64,000 nucleotides of DNA from Sciurus carolinensis (taxonomy: Eukaryota; Chordata; Mammalia; Rodentia; Sciuridae): contig NC_062232.1 of assembly GCF_902686445.1 (NCBI RefSeq), forward strand, positions 16,908,897 to 16,972,896. The letters are read 5' to 3'. Under the pieces are notes generated by a model. The model saw only the letters and a program-made list of their open reading frames with translations, was not told where the DNA came from and ran no database searches. Both the position numbers and the translations under genes were made by a program. Position 1 is the first letter of the stretch. The number at the start of each line of letters is the position of its first letter. This document shows positions 1 through 10,322 of this stretch, piece after piece.

Positions 1-234
1 GCCTGTCGCTGGAGGGAGCAAGGCTGTCTGGGGAAGACTCTAGCTGCCCTGCCCTGCTCCGAGAAGCTGCCCCTGTTCGGGCCTGCCGCCCAGGCCGAGC
101 TTCACCCGGTGGGAGAGACTCACCCCGTGGCTCTATGTTGGTCCAGTCTCTCAATGCCTCCCCTTCTTGAATCCTGGGTTCTGGAGTGACATGAGAAGCA
201 GTCACCCTCTAGTATGCCATCTTGGATCGCCCCC
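1..234 (-). mobile_element. 5' end of a young L1 (promoter end), cut by window edge
   Basis: This is the 5'-terminal part of an L1 whose body lies to the left, outside the window. It matches the outer end of the copy 1 promoter monomer (around 9420-9650) along its length. The shared landmarks run in the same order: the ctgccctgcc block, a cccggtggga-like block, ctctcaatgcctcccc and the terminal gccatcttggat. The boundary near 234 is where the similarity stops. The target duplication cannot be tested because the 3' end is missing. Confidence 0.8.
214..225 (-). promoter_or_regulatory. YY1-like site at L1 5' end
   Basis: The minus strand reads CCAAGATGGCAT within a few bases of the inferred L1 5' end. 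It matches the YY1 core AAGATGGC, which in human L1 lies just inside the 5' end and helps set the transcription start. The role here is inferred from position and motif. Confidence 0.5.
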
Positions 235-1132
235 AATAGTATTTTATTCCTCACAGTGATTACCTTGGTCTCATTGCTGCACTAGTCCTCCTTGCTCCTG
301 CACTTCCATATATTGTAATGGTTACTGAGACTGGATGGGGAACCTGTTGCTCAGTCATGGATAAACTAATGTTATCTTGAGATCCCATCATGTCCTTACG
401 ATCAGAGACTATTTGACTTCATAGGACTTGGATTACAACACATATTAAACATAGTGCCTTTTGGTGACCTTAAATCTGTCTTGATTTTTCACCATTGTTT
501 TAGACTGAGACATGGAAAAGATTGAAATCCCACCAGAGCCTTTTGCTACCATTTTATAGGTGACATTATCCTGATTGGAAGTGTTCAGGACACCATACCA
601 TTTGTTCCGTGTAAGCAGCCAAAAGATGAGTAATCAGAGCTTGAAGGTTAACCAAAAAGAATGAACAGCCAGCTTCAAAGTATAGTTCTTGGAAAACATG
701 TGGGCTGATGCTTAGAAACCATTGACAAATTTGTTTAAGAAAAGTGGTAGCCTAAAAGCTTCCACAAAACCAAAATATCCATTGCATATGATGAGTTTGT
801 TCAGTACTGAATGTTTTTCTTTTTCCACATAAAGATCCTGTTTAGCCTAAAACTTCAGATTACTCAAAAGGCATCTAGTTTGTACAGGGACATATCTTAG
901 AAATTTTCCAACAATCTCCACAGACCTACTTCTGACTCTGGCCAGTTGTACATCAAATTAGGGAATTCTTCACAAGGACCCACTGTAGTTCAAGTGCATC
1001 TTATATTTAGAGTCACCACAATCAATTAGATAATGGTATCATATTCATAGTAAAATATACCTGGCATTTAGGAACTTCCTGGGACTTGGAAGTTCACTAG
1101 CCATGTCATGCTCAGGCAGTAGGTGCCATGGG
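235..1132. other. Unrecognised intergenic DNA
   Basis: AT-rich sequence between the left-edge L1 and the first SINE. I see no open frame of note, RNA gene or repeat family I can name. An old, decayed repeat is possible. Confidence 0.5.
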
Positions 1133-1144
1133 AAGATAACTTGA

Positions 1145-1362
1145 ACTCTTTTTTTTTTTCTTTGCAGTCCTAGGGATTGAACCCAGGGCCTTGTGCATGT
1201 TGGGCAAGTACTCTACCAGTGAGCTATATCCCCAGCTCTTTTTACTTTTTTTTTTTAAGACAGAGTTTTGCTAAGCTATCCAGACTGGCCTAAAATTTAC
1301 AATCTTCCTTCTTCTGCTTCCCAAGTAGCTGGGATTGTAGGTATGTGCCACAATGCCTGGAT
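1145..1362 (-). mobile_element. B1-dID dimeric SINE with target duplication
   Basis: Read on the minus strand, a 7SL/B1-like left half (ending near 1250) is joined through an A-rich linker to an ID-like right half with tRNA-type A and B box remnants (gagctggggatatagctcac, then gttcaatccctagg). An A-rich tail follows. A 12-bp direct repeat, aagataacttga, flanks it at 1133-1144 and 1363-1374, which shows L1-type retroposition. Confidence 0.9.
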
Positions 1363-1374
1363 AAGATAACTTGA

Positions 1375-3557
1375 CTTCTTAAGGAAAAGTCTGAAGAGAA
1401 TTGAACAATGATGCTCAACTCCCAGTACAATAAATTATTACGAAAGTCATTTTGTTCTAAATGTAGCATTTCTCCAGCAGGTACTGGGGAATGTTTCCTA
1501 TCTAAACCATAACATCTGCATAGTTGGCTAGATTGGAATGTGGAACTTGAACTGTTAGATGTGGAGAAAATAATGAATACAGTCTCTCATGGGAACATTT
1601 TCATTTTTCTGTAGGGGCTTTAGACTTCATATCCTTGTTGCATCAATTGCCTCTTATCTGACTGATCACTAGATTCCCACTTAGTTCCTAAACTTTTTAT
1701 GGCTTTCACCTCTTTTGGAGTCATTTGCTTCTCCAACTAGTTCTCTTGATTGATATCCCTTTTAAGTTATTCTCAGGCTACTATTTGTACCAGGATCCAT
1801 ATATCAAGTCTGCAAATGAAAGATCTTGCTTTTATAAAGGTTGGCATTGCTGTACAGTCAAAGGTATACTGTTACTCTCCCTTCTTCATGGACACTTTTG
1901 CCCCCAGCTTCTTGATTTTACTGGTTTGAGTCAGACAGACACGAGTTCTTATGTCTTTCAACCTTTTTGTGAATCAGTCAAGTTTTCTGAAGCTCTTAAT
2001 TTGTAGTAAGGAGGAGGATAAAATGCTCAATAGATAGTTCTTTCCCCAAAGTCTTTCTGCCTTCTTGCACATAAATTCTTTTATAACTCTGTGATAGGAA
2101 GTGTTCAAATTCTAAAAGAATACATTTGGTTCCATCTATGTACAAGATGATCTAGCACCTTACTTTATGATTTGGGAGTATTCTGGCATTTATTGTCCAG
2201 GCATTTGGAGCCTTTACAAAGTCTCTTCCCTGAGAAGATATGTGTTCAAAATCCTGTTAACTTCAGGCTTGCCAGGTTATGCTCTTCCTTGATTGCACAA
2301 AAACGTTTCCTGCCTTCTTAGATTTTGTGAATCATCTCTTTGTTGTGCCCTCTCCTTTCTTAGAGCTCTTTGGTGCTTTCATTTAATACAATTTCAGGTC
2401 ACTCATCATCATAACACCTATTTGTGTACATTGGAAAGCACACACAATACTTATTCTGCTTGTGGTACATTAGCACTTCATTCCCAAGCTAGCTCTCTTA
2501 TTACATTCTAGCAGGGGAAGCTCTAGGCCAAGTTCTTAACTTTACTTGTGACAGTTAGACATTACCCTGTGTTTTACAAATTCCCAGGGATGTGAAGCAA
2601 ACCTTCTGAAGCCTCTTGTCATTTACTTAAATGAAAGGGGATGTAAAATTTGTCCCTTCCTTTTAATGGTGGTATTAAGATCACAATATGATTTTGGAAA
2701 AAGTAGACTAGACTCTTCGTCAAAATGGGAGAAGTTTTAATCAAAACGAAGGGAGAAAACCCAACTATTATGCATAAATATAAAGCTCGAATAAAGAAAA
2801 ATAAAAAATGGAACAAAGGAGAATCTAGATGTGTTCCACTGTCATTTTTAAATAGATATAATTTAGTAATTCACACATATGTGAAATGAGGATGTGGAAA
2901 TGGATTCCATGAGTATTCTAGCTAGCCACCCATAGTAGCTTATCCTTGAATGATTAGAGTCCTGTTATCAGTGTGAGAACCACTAAATTCTTTGTAGATT
3001 TCACTCAACCTAGGCAGAAGTAAAGGAAGGAAAAGGGGGAAGGAGAGAAGAGAGAATTGGAAGAAATTGTTAGAAATCCAGGAAGACAATGGGATGAGGG
3101 GAGGGAGGCATAATGTGTATGAAGCAGTACTACTTCATCCTGCCATTCTGTAAGATGGCAGAGTGCATGAAGAACTCACTGTGTGAGACTTCCTTTGGTT
3201 TCCAGGTTTGTAGCACCTTCTTCTTCTTGGAGGTGCTTTTAATATTCTATTACCTCCAGTGTGAAGTTTCCCCCTGCCTTTCAAGGATGTATCTTTGGCC
3301 TAGTTGGTTTTCTCAGGGAGGAGCTGTATTTCATATTCTTGGGGTCATGTAAGAAAAACCTCAGCACCTTAGCCTTGTACATAGCTGTGAAGTCCCCATT
3401 AGTCATAATGTCTTGCCTTGGGCTCTCAATTAGTCCAGAATGGAGTGCTCTCCTGCACCCCTCATTCTGATGCTTGGCTGTCCATTTCCTCTGGAGCTTA
3501 TTTTAATGGACATTTGTCCATTGTGTCTGCAGTTGTATTATTGTTGAGCTTGTTTTC
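1375..3557. repeat. Left part of a diverged local repeat family
   Basis: No gene is seen. From about 1610 to 2650 the sequence aligns by eye, in the same order and strand, with about 12540-13960. Shared anchors include the segment starting cccttttaagttattctcag (1757 and 13059), the caggggaagctc/caggggaggtcc block, and a closing ccagggatgtgaagcaaacc-like block. The remainder (2650-3540) holds purine-rich stretches and unrecognised sequence. L1 copy 1 is inserted at its right end. Confidence 0.65.
3544..3557. repeat. Target site duplication of L1 copy 1 (left)
   Basis: ttgagcttgttttc is repeated exactly at 9655-9668, and the pair brackets the L1. A perfect 14-bp match suggests a relatively recent insertion. 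Confidence 0.9.
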
Positions 3558-3599
3558 TTTTTTCTTTCTTTTTATTTATTTATTTATTTATTTTTTTTA

Positions 3600-3791
3600 C
3601 GTTTACATAGGGTAATGATGTTTATTATATTTTTCCCCTCCCCCCCACCCCTCCCACCCCTCCCACCCCTCCCACCCCTCTTTTCCCTCTACACAGTCCT
3701 TCTTTCCTTCATTCTTACTGCTCTCCTTAGCCTAACTCTAAACCTAACCCTAAACCTAATGCTAGCCCGTCCCACCCCCCATTATATGTCC
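3600..3791 (-). other. L1 copy 1 3' UTR with G-rich, telomere-like tract
   Basis: On the sense strand this is strongly purine- and G-rich: runs of GGGGTGGGAGGGG and a stretch (3731-3766) with degenerate TTAGGG-type units such as TTAGGGTTTAGG. G-rich 3' UTRs able to fold into quadruplexes are known for L1s. The telomere-like wording is striking, but it sits at the same place in several L1 copies here, so it belongs to the element and is not a telomere relic. Confidence 0.75.
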
Positions 3792-6700
3792 TCATCCGCT
3801 TATCAGCGAGATCATTCGTCCTTTGGTTTTTTGAGATTGGCTTATCTCACTTAGCATGATATTCTCCAATTTCGACCATTTGCCTACAAATGCCATAATT
3901 TTATCATTCTTCATTGCGGAGTAATATTCCATTGTATAAATATGCCACAGTTTCTTTATCCATTCATCAACCGAAGGACATCTAGGTTGGTTCCACAATC
4001 TGGCTATGGTGAATTGAGCAGCAATGAACATTGATGTGGCTGTATCTCTGTAGTATGCTGCTTTTAAGTCCTTTGGGTATAGGCCAAGGAGTGGGATAGC
4101 TGGGTCAAATGGTGTTTCCATTCCAAGCTTTCTGAGGAATCTCCACACTGCTTTCCAGAGTGGTTGCACTAATTTGCAACCCCACCAGCAATGTATGAGT
4201 GTTCCTTTTTCACCACATCCTCGCCAACACCTATTGTTGCTTGTATTCTTGATAATCGCCATTCTAATTGGGGTGAGATGAAATCTTAGGGTAGTTTTGA
4301 TTTGCATTTCCCTTATTACTAGGGATGTTGAACATTTTTTCATATATCTGGTGATTACTTGTACATCTTCTTCTGTGAAGTGTCTGTTCATTTCCTTAGC
4401 CCATTTGTTGATTGGATTATTTGTATTCTTCGTGTAGAGTTTTTTGAGTTCTTTATAGATTCTGGAAATTAGCGCTCTATCTGAGGTATGGTTGGCAAAG
4501 ATATTCTCCCACTCTGTAGGCTCTCTCTTCACATTTCTGATAGTTTCCTTTGCTGACAGAAAGCTTTTTAGTTTGAATCTATCCCAGTTGTTTATTCTTG
4601 CTTTTATTTCTTGTGCTATGGGAGTCCTGTTAAGGAAATCTGATCCTGAGCCAACAAGTTGAAGATTTGGACCTACTTTTTCTTCTATAAGATGCAGGGT
4701 CTCTGGTCTGATTCCGAGGTCCTTGATCCATTTTGAGTTGAGTTTTGTGTAGGGTGAGAGATAGGGGTTTAGTTTCATTCTATTGCATATAGTTTTCCAG
4801 TTTTCCCAGCACCATTTGTTGAAGAGGCTATCTTTTCTCCATTGCATATTGTTGGAACCTTTGTCTAGTATGAGAAAATTGTATTTATTTGGGTTTGTGT
4901 CCATGTCCTCTATTCTGTACCATTGATCTACCTGTCTATTTTGGTACCAATACCATGCCGTTTTTGTTACTATTGCTTTGTAGTAGAGTTGAAGATCTGG
5001 TATTGCAATACCCCCTGCTTCGCTCTTGCTACTGAGGATTGCTTTAGCTATTCTAGGTTTTTTATTCTTCCAGATGAATTTCATAATTGCTTGCTCTATT
5101 TCTGCAAGGTACATCATTGGGATTTTAATTGGAATTGCATTGAATCTGTATAGAACTTTAGGTAGTATAGCCATTTTGACGATATTAATTCTGCCTATCC
5201 AGGAACATGGGAGATCTTTCCATCTTCTAAGGTTTTCTTGAATTTCTTTCTTTAGTGTTCTGTAGTTCTCATTGTAGAGGTCTTTCACCTCTTTTGTGAG
5301 ATTGATTCCCAAGTATTTTATTTTCTTCGATGCTATTGTGAATGGGGTAGTTTTCCTAATTTCTCTTTCTGAAGATTCATCACTTATGTATAAAAATGCA
5401 TTGGATTTATGAGCATTGATCTTGTAACCTGCTACTTTACTGAATTCACTTATGAGTTCTAAAAGTTTTCTGGTGGAATTTCCAGGTTCCTCTAAATATA
5501 TAATCATGTCATCAGCGAACAGGGATAGTTTGAGTTCTTCTTTTCCTATTCGTATCCCTTTAATTTCTTTGGTTTGTCTGATTGCTCTGGCTAGAGTCTC
5601 AAGGACGATGTTGAATAGAAGCGGTGAAAGAGGGCATCCCTGCCTTGTTCCAGTTTTTAGGGGGAACGCTTTCAGTTTTTCACCATTTAGAATGATATTA
5701 GCCATGGGCTTAGCATAGATGGCCTTTATAATGTTTAGGAATGTTCCCATTACCCCAATTTTTTCTAGTGTTTTGAGCATGAAGGGATGCTGTATTTTAT
5801 CAAATGCTTTTTCTGCATCTATTGAAATAATCATGTGATTCTTAACTTTAAGTCTGTTGATATGGTGAATGACATTTATTGATTTCCGAATGTTGAACCA
5901 ACCTTGCATCCCTGGGATAAAACCCACTTGATCGTGGTGCACTATCTTTTTAATATATATTTGTATGCGATTTGCTAAAATTTTGTTGAGAATTTTTGCA
6001 TCGATGTTCATTAAGGATATTGGTCTGAAATTTTCTTTCCTTGATGTGTCTCTGTCTGGTTTAGGTATCAGGGTGATATTGGCTTCATAGAACGAGTTTG
6101 GTAGGGTTCCCTCCTCTTCTATTTCATGGAATAGTTTGAGGAGTATTGGAATGAGCTCTTCTTTAAAGGTTTTGTAGAACTTGGCTGAGAACCCATCTGG
6201 TCCTGGACTTTTCTTTGTTGGTAGGCTTTTGATGACCTCTTCTATTTCATTGCTTGAAATTGGTTTATTTAAGTTGTGTATGTCCTCCTCGTTCAGTTTA
6301 GGTAGTTCATATGTCTCTAGAAATTTGTTGATGTCTTCAAGGTTTTCTGTTTTGTTGGAGTATAGATTTTCGAAATAGCTTCTAATTATGTTTTGTATTT
6401 CACTCGTGTCTGTTGTGATGTTTCCTTGTTCATTCCGAATTTTAGTAATTTGAGTTTTCTCCCTCTTTCTCTTTGTTAGTGTGGCTAAGGGTTTATAAAT
6501 TTTATTTATTTTTTCAAAGAACCAACTATTTATTTTATTAATTTTTCCGATTGTTTCTTTTGTTTCGATTTCGTTGATTTCGGCTCTGATTTTAACTATT
6601 TCCTGTCTTCTACTACTTTTGGTATTGGTCTGCTCTTCTTTTTCTAGTGCTTTGAGCTGTAGTGTTAACTCGTTTATTTGTCGATTTCTACTTCTTTTTT

Positions 6701-7639
6701 TGAATGCACCCCATGAAATAAATCTTCCTCTAAGTACTGCTTTCATAGTGTCCCAGAGATTTTGATATGATGTGTCTTTGTTCTCGTTTACTTCTAAGAA
6801 TTTTTTTATTTCCCTCCTGATGTCTTCTGTTATCATTCATCATATAATAGTGTATTATTTAGTCTCCAGGTATTGGAGAAGTTTCTGTTTTTTATTCTGT
6901 CATTTATTTCTAATTTCAATCCATTATGATCTGATAGAGTACAAGGTAGTATCTCTATCTTCTTGTATTTACTAACAGTAGCTTTGTGGCATAAAATATG
7001 GTCTATTTTAGAGAAGGATCCATGTGCTGCTGAGAAGAAAGTGTATTCATTCTGTGTTGGATGGTATATTCTATATATGTCCGTTAAGTCTAAATTGCTG
7101 ATTGTGTTGTTGAGATCTATAGTTTCTTTATTCAATTTTTGTTTGGACGATCTATCCAGTGGTGAGAGAGGTGTGTTAAAATCGCCTAGTATTATTGTGT
7201 TGTGGTCTATTTGGTTTCTGGAATTGAGAAGGATTTGTTTGACGTACGTGGATGAGCCAATGTTCGGGGCATAGATATTTATGATTGTTATGTCTTGCTG
7301 ATTTATGCTTCCCTTAAGCAGCATGTAATGTCCTTCTTTATCCCTTCTGACTAGTTTTGGTTTGAAGTCCACATTATCTGAGATGAGGATGGATACTCCA
7401 GCTTTTTTGCTGTGTCCGTGTGCATGGTATGTTTTTCCCCATCCTTTCACCTTTAGTCTATGGGTGTCTCTTTCTATGAGATGAGTCTCTTGCAGGCAGC
7501 ATATTGTTGGATTTTTCTTTTTAATCCAATCTGCCAGTCTGTGTCTTTTGATTGATGAATTCAGGCCATTAACATTCAGGGTTATTATTGTGATATGATT
7601 TGTATTCCCAGTCAATTGACTCATATTTGTTTTTGACAT
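3792..7639 (-). pseudogene. L1 copy 1 ORF2 (endonuclease-reverse transcriptase), one frameshift
   Basis: ORF2p nicks target DNA and reverse-transcribes the L1 RNA. The frame is split into 268 codons (7639-6833) and 1014 codons (6836-3792), together the normal ORF2 length. The first piece holds the AP-type endonuclease: the N-terminal [15 protein letters not shown] with its catalytic Glu, and [10 protein letters not shown]. The second holds the reverse transcriptase, with [10 protein letters not shown] near residue 333 and the catalytic FADD near 438, and then the C-terminal C-x3-C-x7-H-x4-C motif near 868-885. The break is one missing base in the Trp codon that copies 2 and 3 keep (their LLYDEW), leaving overlapping stop and ATG at 6833-6836. 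I see no other stop, so it is one base from open. Start chosen 31 nt after ORF1. Confidence 0.93.
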
Positions 7640-7670
7640 GATTTGGTTTCTCCTTTATTTGGCTATTCCT

Positions 7671-8717
7671 TTAGGCTAGCGCCTCCTGTTGCTGATTTGC
7701 ATCGTTGTTTTTCATCTCTTCCTCATGGAATATTTTGCTGAGAATGTTCTGTAATGCTGGCTTTCTTTTTGTAAATTCCTTTAGCTTTTGTTTATCATGG
7801 AAGGATCTTATTTCATCGTCAAATTTGAAGGTAAGTTTTGCTGGGTATAAGATTCTTGGTTGGCATCCATTTTCTTTCAGGGCTTGGTATATGTTGTTCC
7901 AGGCCCTTCTAGCTTTTAGGGTCTGGATTGAAAAATCTGCTGATATTCTTATTGGTTTCCCTCTGAATGTAATTTGATTCTTTTCTCTCACGGCCTTTAA
8001 AATTCTGTCTTTATTTTGTATGTTAGGTATTTTCATAATAATGTGCCTTGGTGTGGGTCTGTTGTAATTTTGTATGTTTGGAGTTCTATAAGCCTCTTGT
8101 ACTTGGTTTTCCATTTCGTTCTTCAGATTTGGGAAATTTTCTGTTATTATTTCATTGAATAGATTGTTCATTCCTTTGGTTTGTTTCTCTAAGCCTTCCT
8201 CAATCCCAATAATTCTCAAATTTGGCCTTTTCATGATATCCCATAGTTCTTGGAGATTCTGTTCATGATTTCTTACCATCTTCTCTGTTTGTTCCACTTT
8301 GTTTTCAAGGTTAAATATTTTGTCTTCAATGTCTGAGGTTCTGTCTTCCAGGTGTTCTATCCTATTGGTTATGCTTTCTATGGAGTTTTTAACTTGGTTT
8401 ATTGTTTCCTTCATTTCAAGGATTTCAGTTTGGTTTTTTTTCAGTATCTCTAACTCTTTATTGAAATGATCTCTTGCTTCCCGTATTTGGTCTTTTAACT
8501 GTTGATTGGTGCTATCATTTAATGCCTGCATTTGCTCTTTCATCTCCTCCTTCAATGCCTGCATTTGCTCTTTCATCTCCTCATTAGCTTCCCGGATCGT
8601 TTTAATTACGTACATTCTGAACTCCCTTTCTGACATTTCTTCTGCTGTGCTGTCATTGGGTTTTATTGATGTAGTATCTAGGTTTGTTTGGGACATTTTC
8701 TTCCCTTGTTTTCTCAT
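7671..8717 (-). CDS. L1 copy 1 ORF1 protein (RNA-binding chaperone), intact
   Basis: ORF1p is the trimeric RNA-binding chaperone that packages L1 RNA into the cytoplasmic particle. The frame is open for 348 codons. Residues from about 40 to 165 form a charged coiled coil (repeated EMKEQMQAL, then NKELEILKKN, IEHLEDRTSDIEDKIFNLENK). The RRM-like core follows from about 168 (RPNLRIIGIEEG), then the C-terminal domain (ARRAWNNIYQAL, RILYPAKLTF). It is 11 residues longer than the copy 2 and copy 3 proteins because of a 33-bp tandem duplication near codon 50. The adjoining ORF2 starts after a 31-nt spacer, as in the other copies. Whether it is expressed is not visible from sequence. Confidence 0.93.
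   Translation of the reverse strand: MRKQGKKMSQTNLDTTSIKPNDSTAEEMSEREFRMYVIKTIREANEEMKEQMQALKEEMKEQMQALNDSTNQQLKDQIREARDHFNKELEILKKNQTEILEMKETINQVKNSIESITNRIEHLEDRTSDIEDKIFNLENKVEQTEKMVRNHEQNLQELWDIMKRPNLRIIGIEEGLEKQTKGMNNLFNEIITENFPNLKNEMENQVQEAYRTPNIQNYNRPTPRHIIMKIPNIQNKDRILKAVREKNQITFRGKPIRISADFSIQTLKARRAWNNIYQALKENGCQPRILYPAKLTFKFDDEIRSFHDKQKLKEFTKRKPALQNILSKIFHEEEMKNNDANQQQEALA
8520..8585 (-). repeat. 33-bp tandem duplication in ORF1 coiled coil
   Basis: Two adjacent 33-bp units (8520-8552 and 8553-8585) differ at only a few positions and encode EMKEQMQAL twice. Copies 2 and 3 have one unit. Eleven residues is a hendecad (three helical turns), so the coiled-coil stripe is nearly kept. 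Confidence 0.9.
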
Positions 8718-9654
8718 AATGGTCAGTTGTCAGTGGGACCCTGAGATATTGCAGTTTTCCACTATTGGCTTATAGTGTCCCAGTAGATTTCCAGTGTATC
8801 ACCTCCCAGCCTTCAGTAGCCTGATGTCTTGGAGGAGTCTGATAAAGCAGCTCATTCGAAGAATACTGCCCCTAGCCCCCTACTGGTTCCACGTTTTGGA
8901 ACTGGCTCTGTGCGGAAATGCTCTCACTGTGGGCCTGCACCGTGCAGCTGGCCGTGTGGGAAGAGCCCACTGCCGGAGTGTGGAAGACTACCTTGGGAAG
9001 ACTCAAGCTGCCCTGCCCGGCTCCGATAAGCCACCTCTATCTGGGCCTGCCACCCGGGCCGAGCTTTACCCAGTGGGCAGACTCACCCGTGGCTCCACTT
9101 CAGTCCGAGTCTCTCAATGCCTCCCCTTCTTAACTCCTGGGTTGTGGAGCGACCGGAGGTGCAGTCTCCCTCTAGGCCGCCATCTTGGATCGCCCCGTGA
9201 AGAGAGCCCGCAGCCGGAGTGGGCAGAGCCGCCTGAAGAGGTCTCCGGCTGCCCTGCCCTTATCCCTGAGGCTGACTGCAGATCGAGGCTCTCCGCTGGT
9301 TCTTTGCAGGAGTACACTGCACTGCAGGGGCTCCGGGACTCGGAGCCTGCTCTGTTCAGACAGGCTCTCACTAGCGGGCCAGTTCCGTTCCGAGAACCTG
9401 GAGAAGCTGGCTGTGTGGGCGGGGCCCACCGCCGGAGTGCGCAGGACTGCCTGTGGATGACTCTAGCTGCCCTGCCCGGCTCCGATAAGCCACCTCTATC
9501 TGGGCCTGCCACCCGGGCCGAGCTTTACCCAGTGGGCAGACTCACCCGTGGCTCCACTTCAGTCCGAGTCTCTCAATGCCTCCCCTTCTTAACTCCTGGG
9601 TTGTGGAGCGACCGGAGGTGCAGTCTCCCTCTAGGCCGCCATCTTGGATCCCAC
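8718..9654 (-). promoter_or_regulatory. L1 copy 1 5' UTR: two promoter monomers (type A)
   Basis: Two tandem monomers with a 459-bp period form the internal promoter. The segments 9006-9191 and 9465-9650 are identical by eye, both ending in ccgccatcttggat. The remainder of each unit is more diverged, and the inner unit merges into the ORF1 leader near 8730. Monomer-built promoters are known in mouse L1. Both monomers end in a YY1-like core, the outer one at the exact 5' end of the element. Confidence 0.85.
9638..9649 (-). promoter_or_regulatory. YY1-like site at 5' terminus of L1 copy 1
   Basis: The minus strand reads CCAAGATGGCGG, starting about 6 bases inside the element (5' end at 9654). 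A second identical core ends the inner monomer at 9179-9190. The motif matches the YY1 core and sits as in human L1. Confidence 0.6.
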
Positions 9655-9668
9655 TTGAGCTTGTTTTC
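9655..9668. repeat. Target site duplication of L1 copy 1 (right)
   Basis: ttgagcttgttttc, identical to 3544-3557. Confidence 0.9.
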
Positions 9669-10160
9669 ATGAGGGCAAAATGTTCAAAAATTGCTTTGCA
9701 GTTGGTTCATTCCATGTTTGGCTGGAAAACTCGGGAATGTCCTATAATTGTCTGGATACTTTTAAAACCCTAAAGATACTTCGGTTACTTGCAAGGAAGT
9801 AGAAACACATATGGTATAGTAATTTAAAACCTTTCTTCTTAACATTGAGAACTTTCTATGCATCCAACTCAAACTTCATGAGGTTTTTAATCCTGTATAT
9901 GGGGTGCATACATGTGCACATGGGATGGATCTAGTCTGCCCCCTTTTACCTTTCTTTCTTCCATTATTCTCTTTTCACTACTTTGTCTTTCTTATCTCTT
10001 TAGAAGAGGACTAGTACTGAGGAGATAGAGGGAGAAGGTCAAACCCTTCTGCATTGTAGGGGAAATTTTAATGGGAGTTTAGGGCTCTACCATATGGAAG
10101 GACTCCTGAACTGTTGATCTCATATTCAGTTTTCTTGAGACACTTCAAACTTCTGACTTT
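9669..10160. other. Unrecognised DNA, partly local repeat family
   Basis: No gene. The stretch around 9960-10050 (tttgtctttcttatctcttt onward) resembles 12345-12420, so it probably belongs to the diverged local repeat family. Confidence 0.5.
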
Positions 10161-10312
10161 TGAGCTGGGGTTGTGGCTCAGTGGTAGAGCACTTGCCTAG
10201 CATGTGTGAGGCACTGGGTTTGATTCTCAGTACCACATATAAATACGTGAATAAAATAAAGGTCCATTGACAACTAAAAAAAATTAAAAAGTATCCAACT
10301 TCTTAAAAACAA
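10161..10312 (+). mobile_element. ID SINE with extended tail
   Basis: A monomeric tRNA-Ala-derived ID element (gagctggggttgtggctcag, then gtttgattctcag) followed by an AT-rich tail containing aataaaataaaggtccattg. The likely 10-bp target duplication ttctgacttt lies at 10151-10160 and 10313-10322. The same tail wording recurs on the minus strand at 11654 and 62900, defining a local ID subtype. Confidence 0.85.
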
Positions 10313-10322
10313 TTCTGACTTT

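Larger units (their letters stand above)
3558..9654 (-). mobile_element. L1 copy 1: full-length, nearly intact LINE-1
   Basis: This is a full-length L1 of about 6.1 kb, bracketed by a perfect 14-bp target duplication. In sense order it has a 5' UTR of two 459-bp-period monomers (9654-8718), ORF1 (8717-7671, intact), a 31-nt spacer, ORF2 (7639-3792, one frameshift), a short 3' UTR and an A-rich tail with (AAAT)n seen as poly-T at 3558-3598. The tail follows the conserved CCCTATGTAAAC block directly. The last stretch of 3' UTR present in copies 2 and 4 is therefore absent, so this copy ended at an earlier poly(A) point. It interrupts the local repeat family. Confidence 0.95.
8794..9672 (+). other. 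Antisense open frame in L1 copy 1 5' UTR (292 codons)
   Basis: An uninterrupted frame antisense to the L1, spanning both monomers and ending in flanking DNA just past the 5' end. Because the monomer period is 459 (3 x 153), the translation repeats itself: a block starting LPGSDKPPLSGPATRAEL appears twice, 153 residues apart. Primate L1 has an antisense ORF0 in the same general place. No homology to it is claimed, and the openness may come from GC-rich composition alone. Confidence 0.3.

Noticed and set aside
8829..9512. Several overlapping short open frames on both strands
   Set aside because: They are by-products of stop-poor GC-rich L1 promoter monomers. Only the long antisense frame was kept, as a low-confidence candidate.
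10161..10240. tRNA-Ala gene
   Set aside because: The tRNA-like wording belongs to an ID SINE with an A-rich tail and target duplication, and it lacks an intact cloverleaf.
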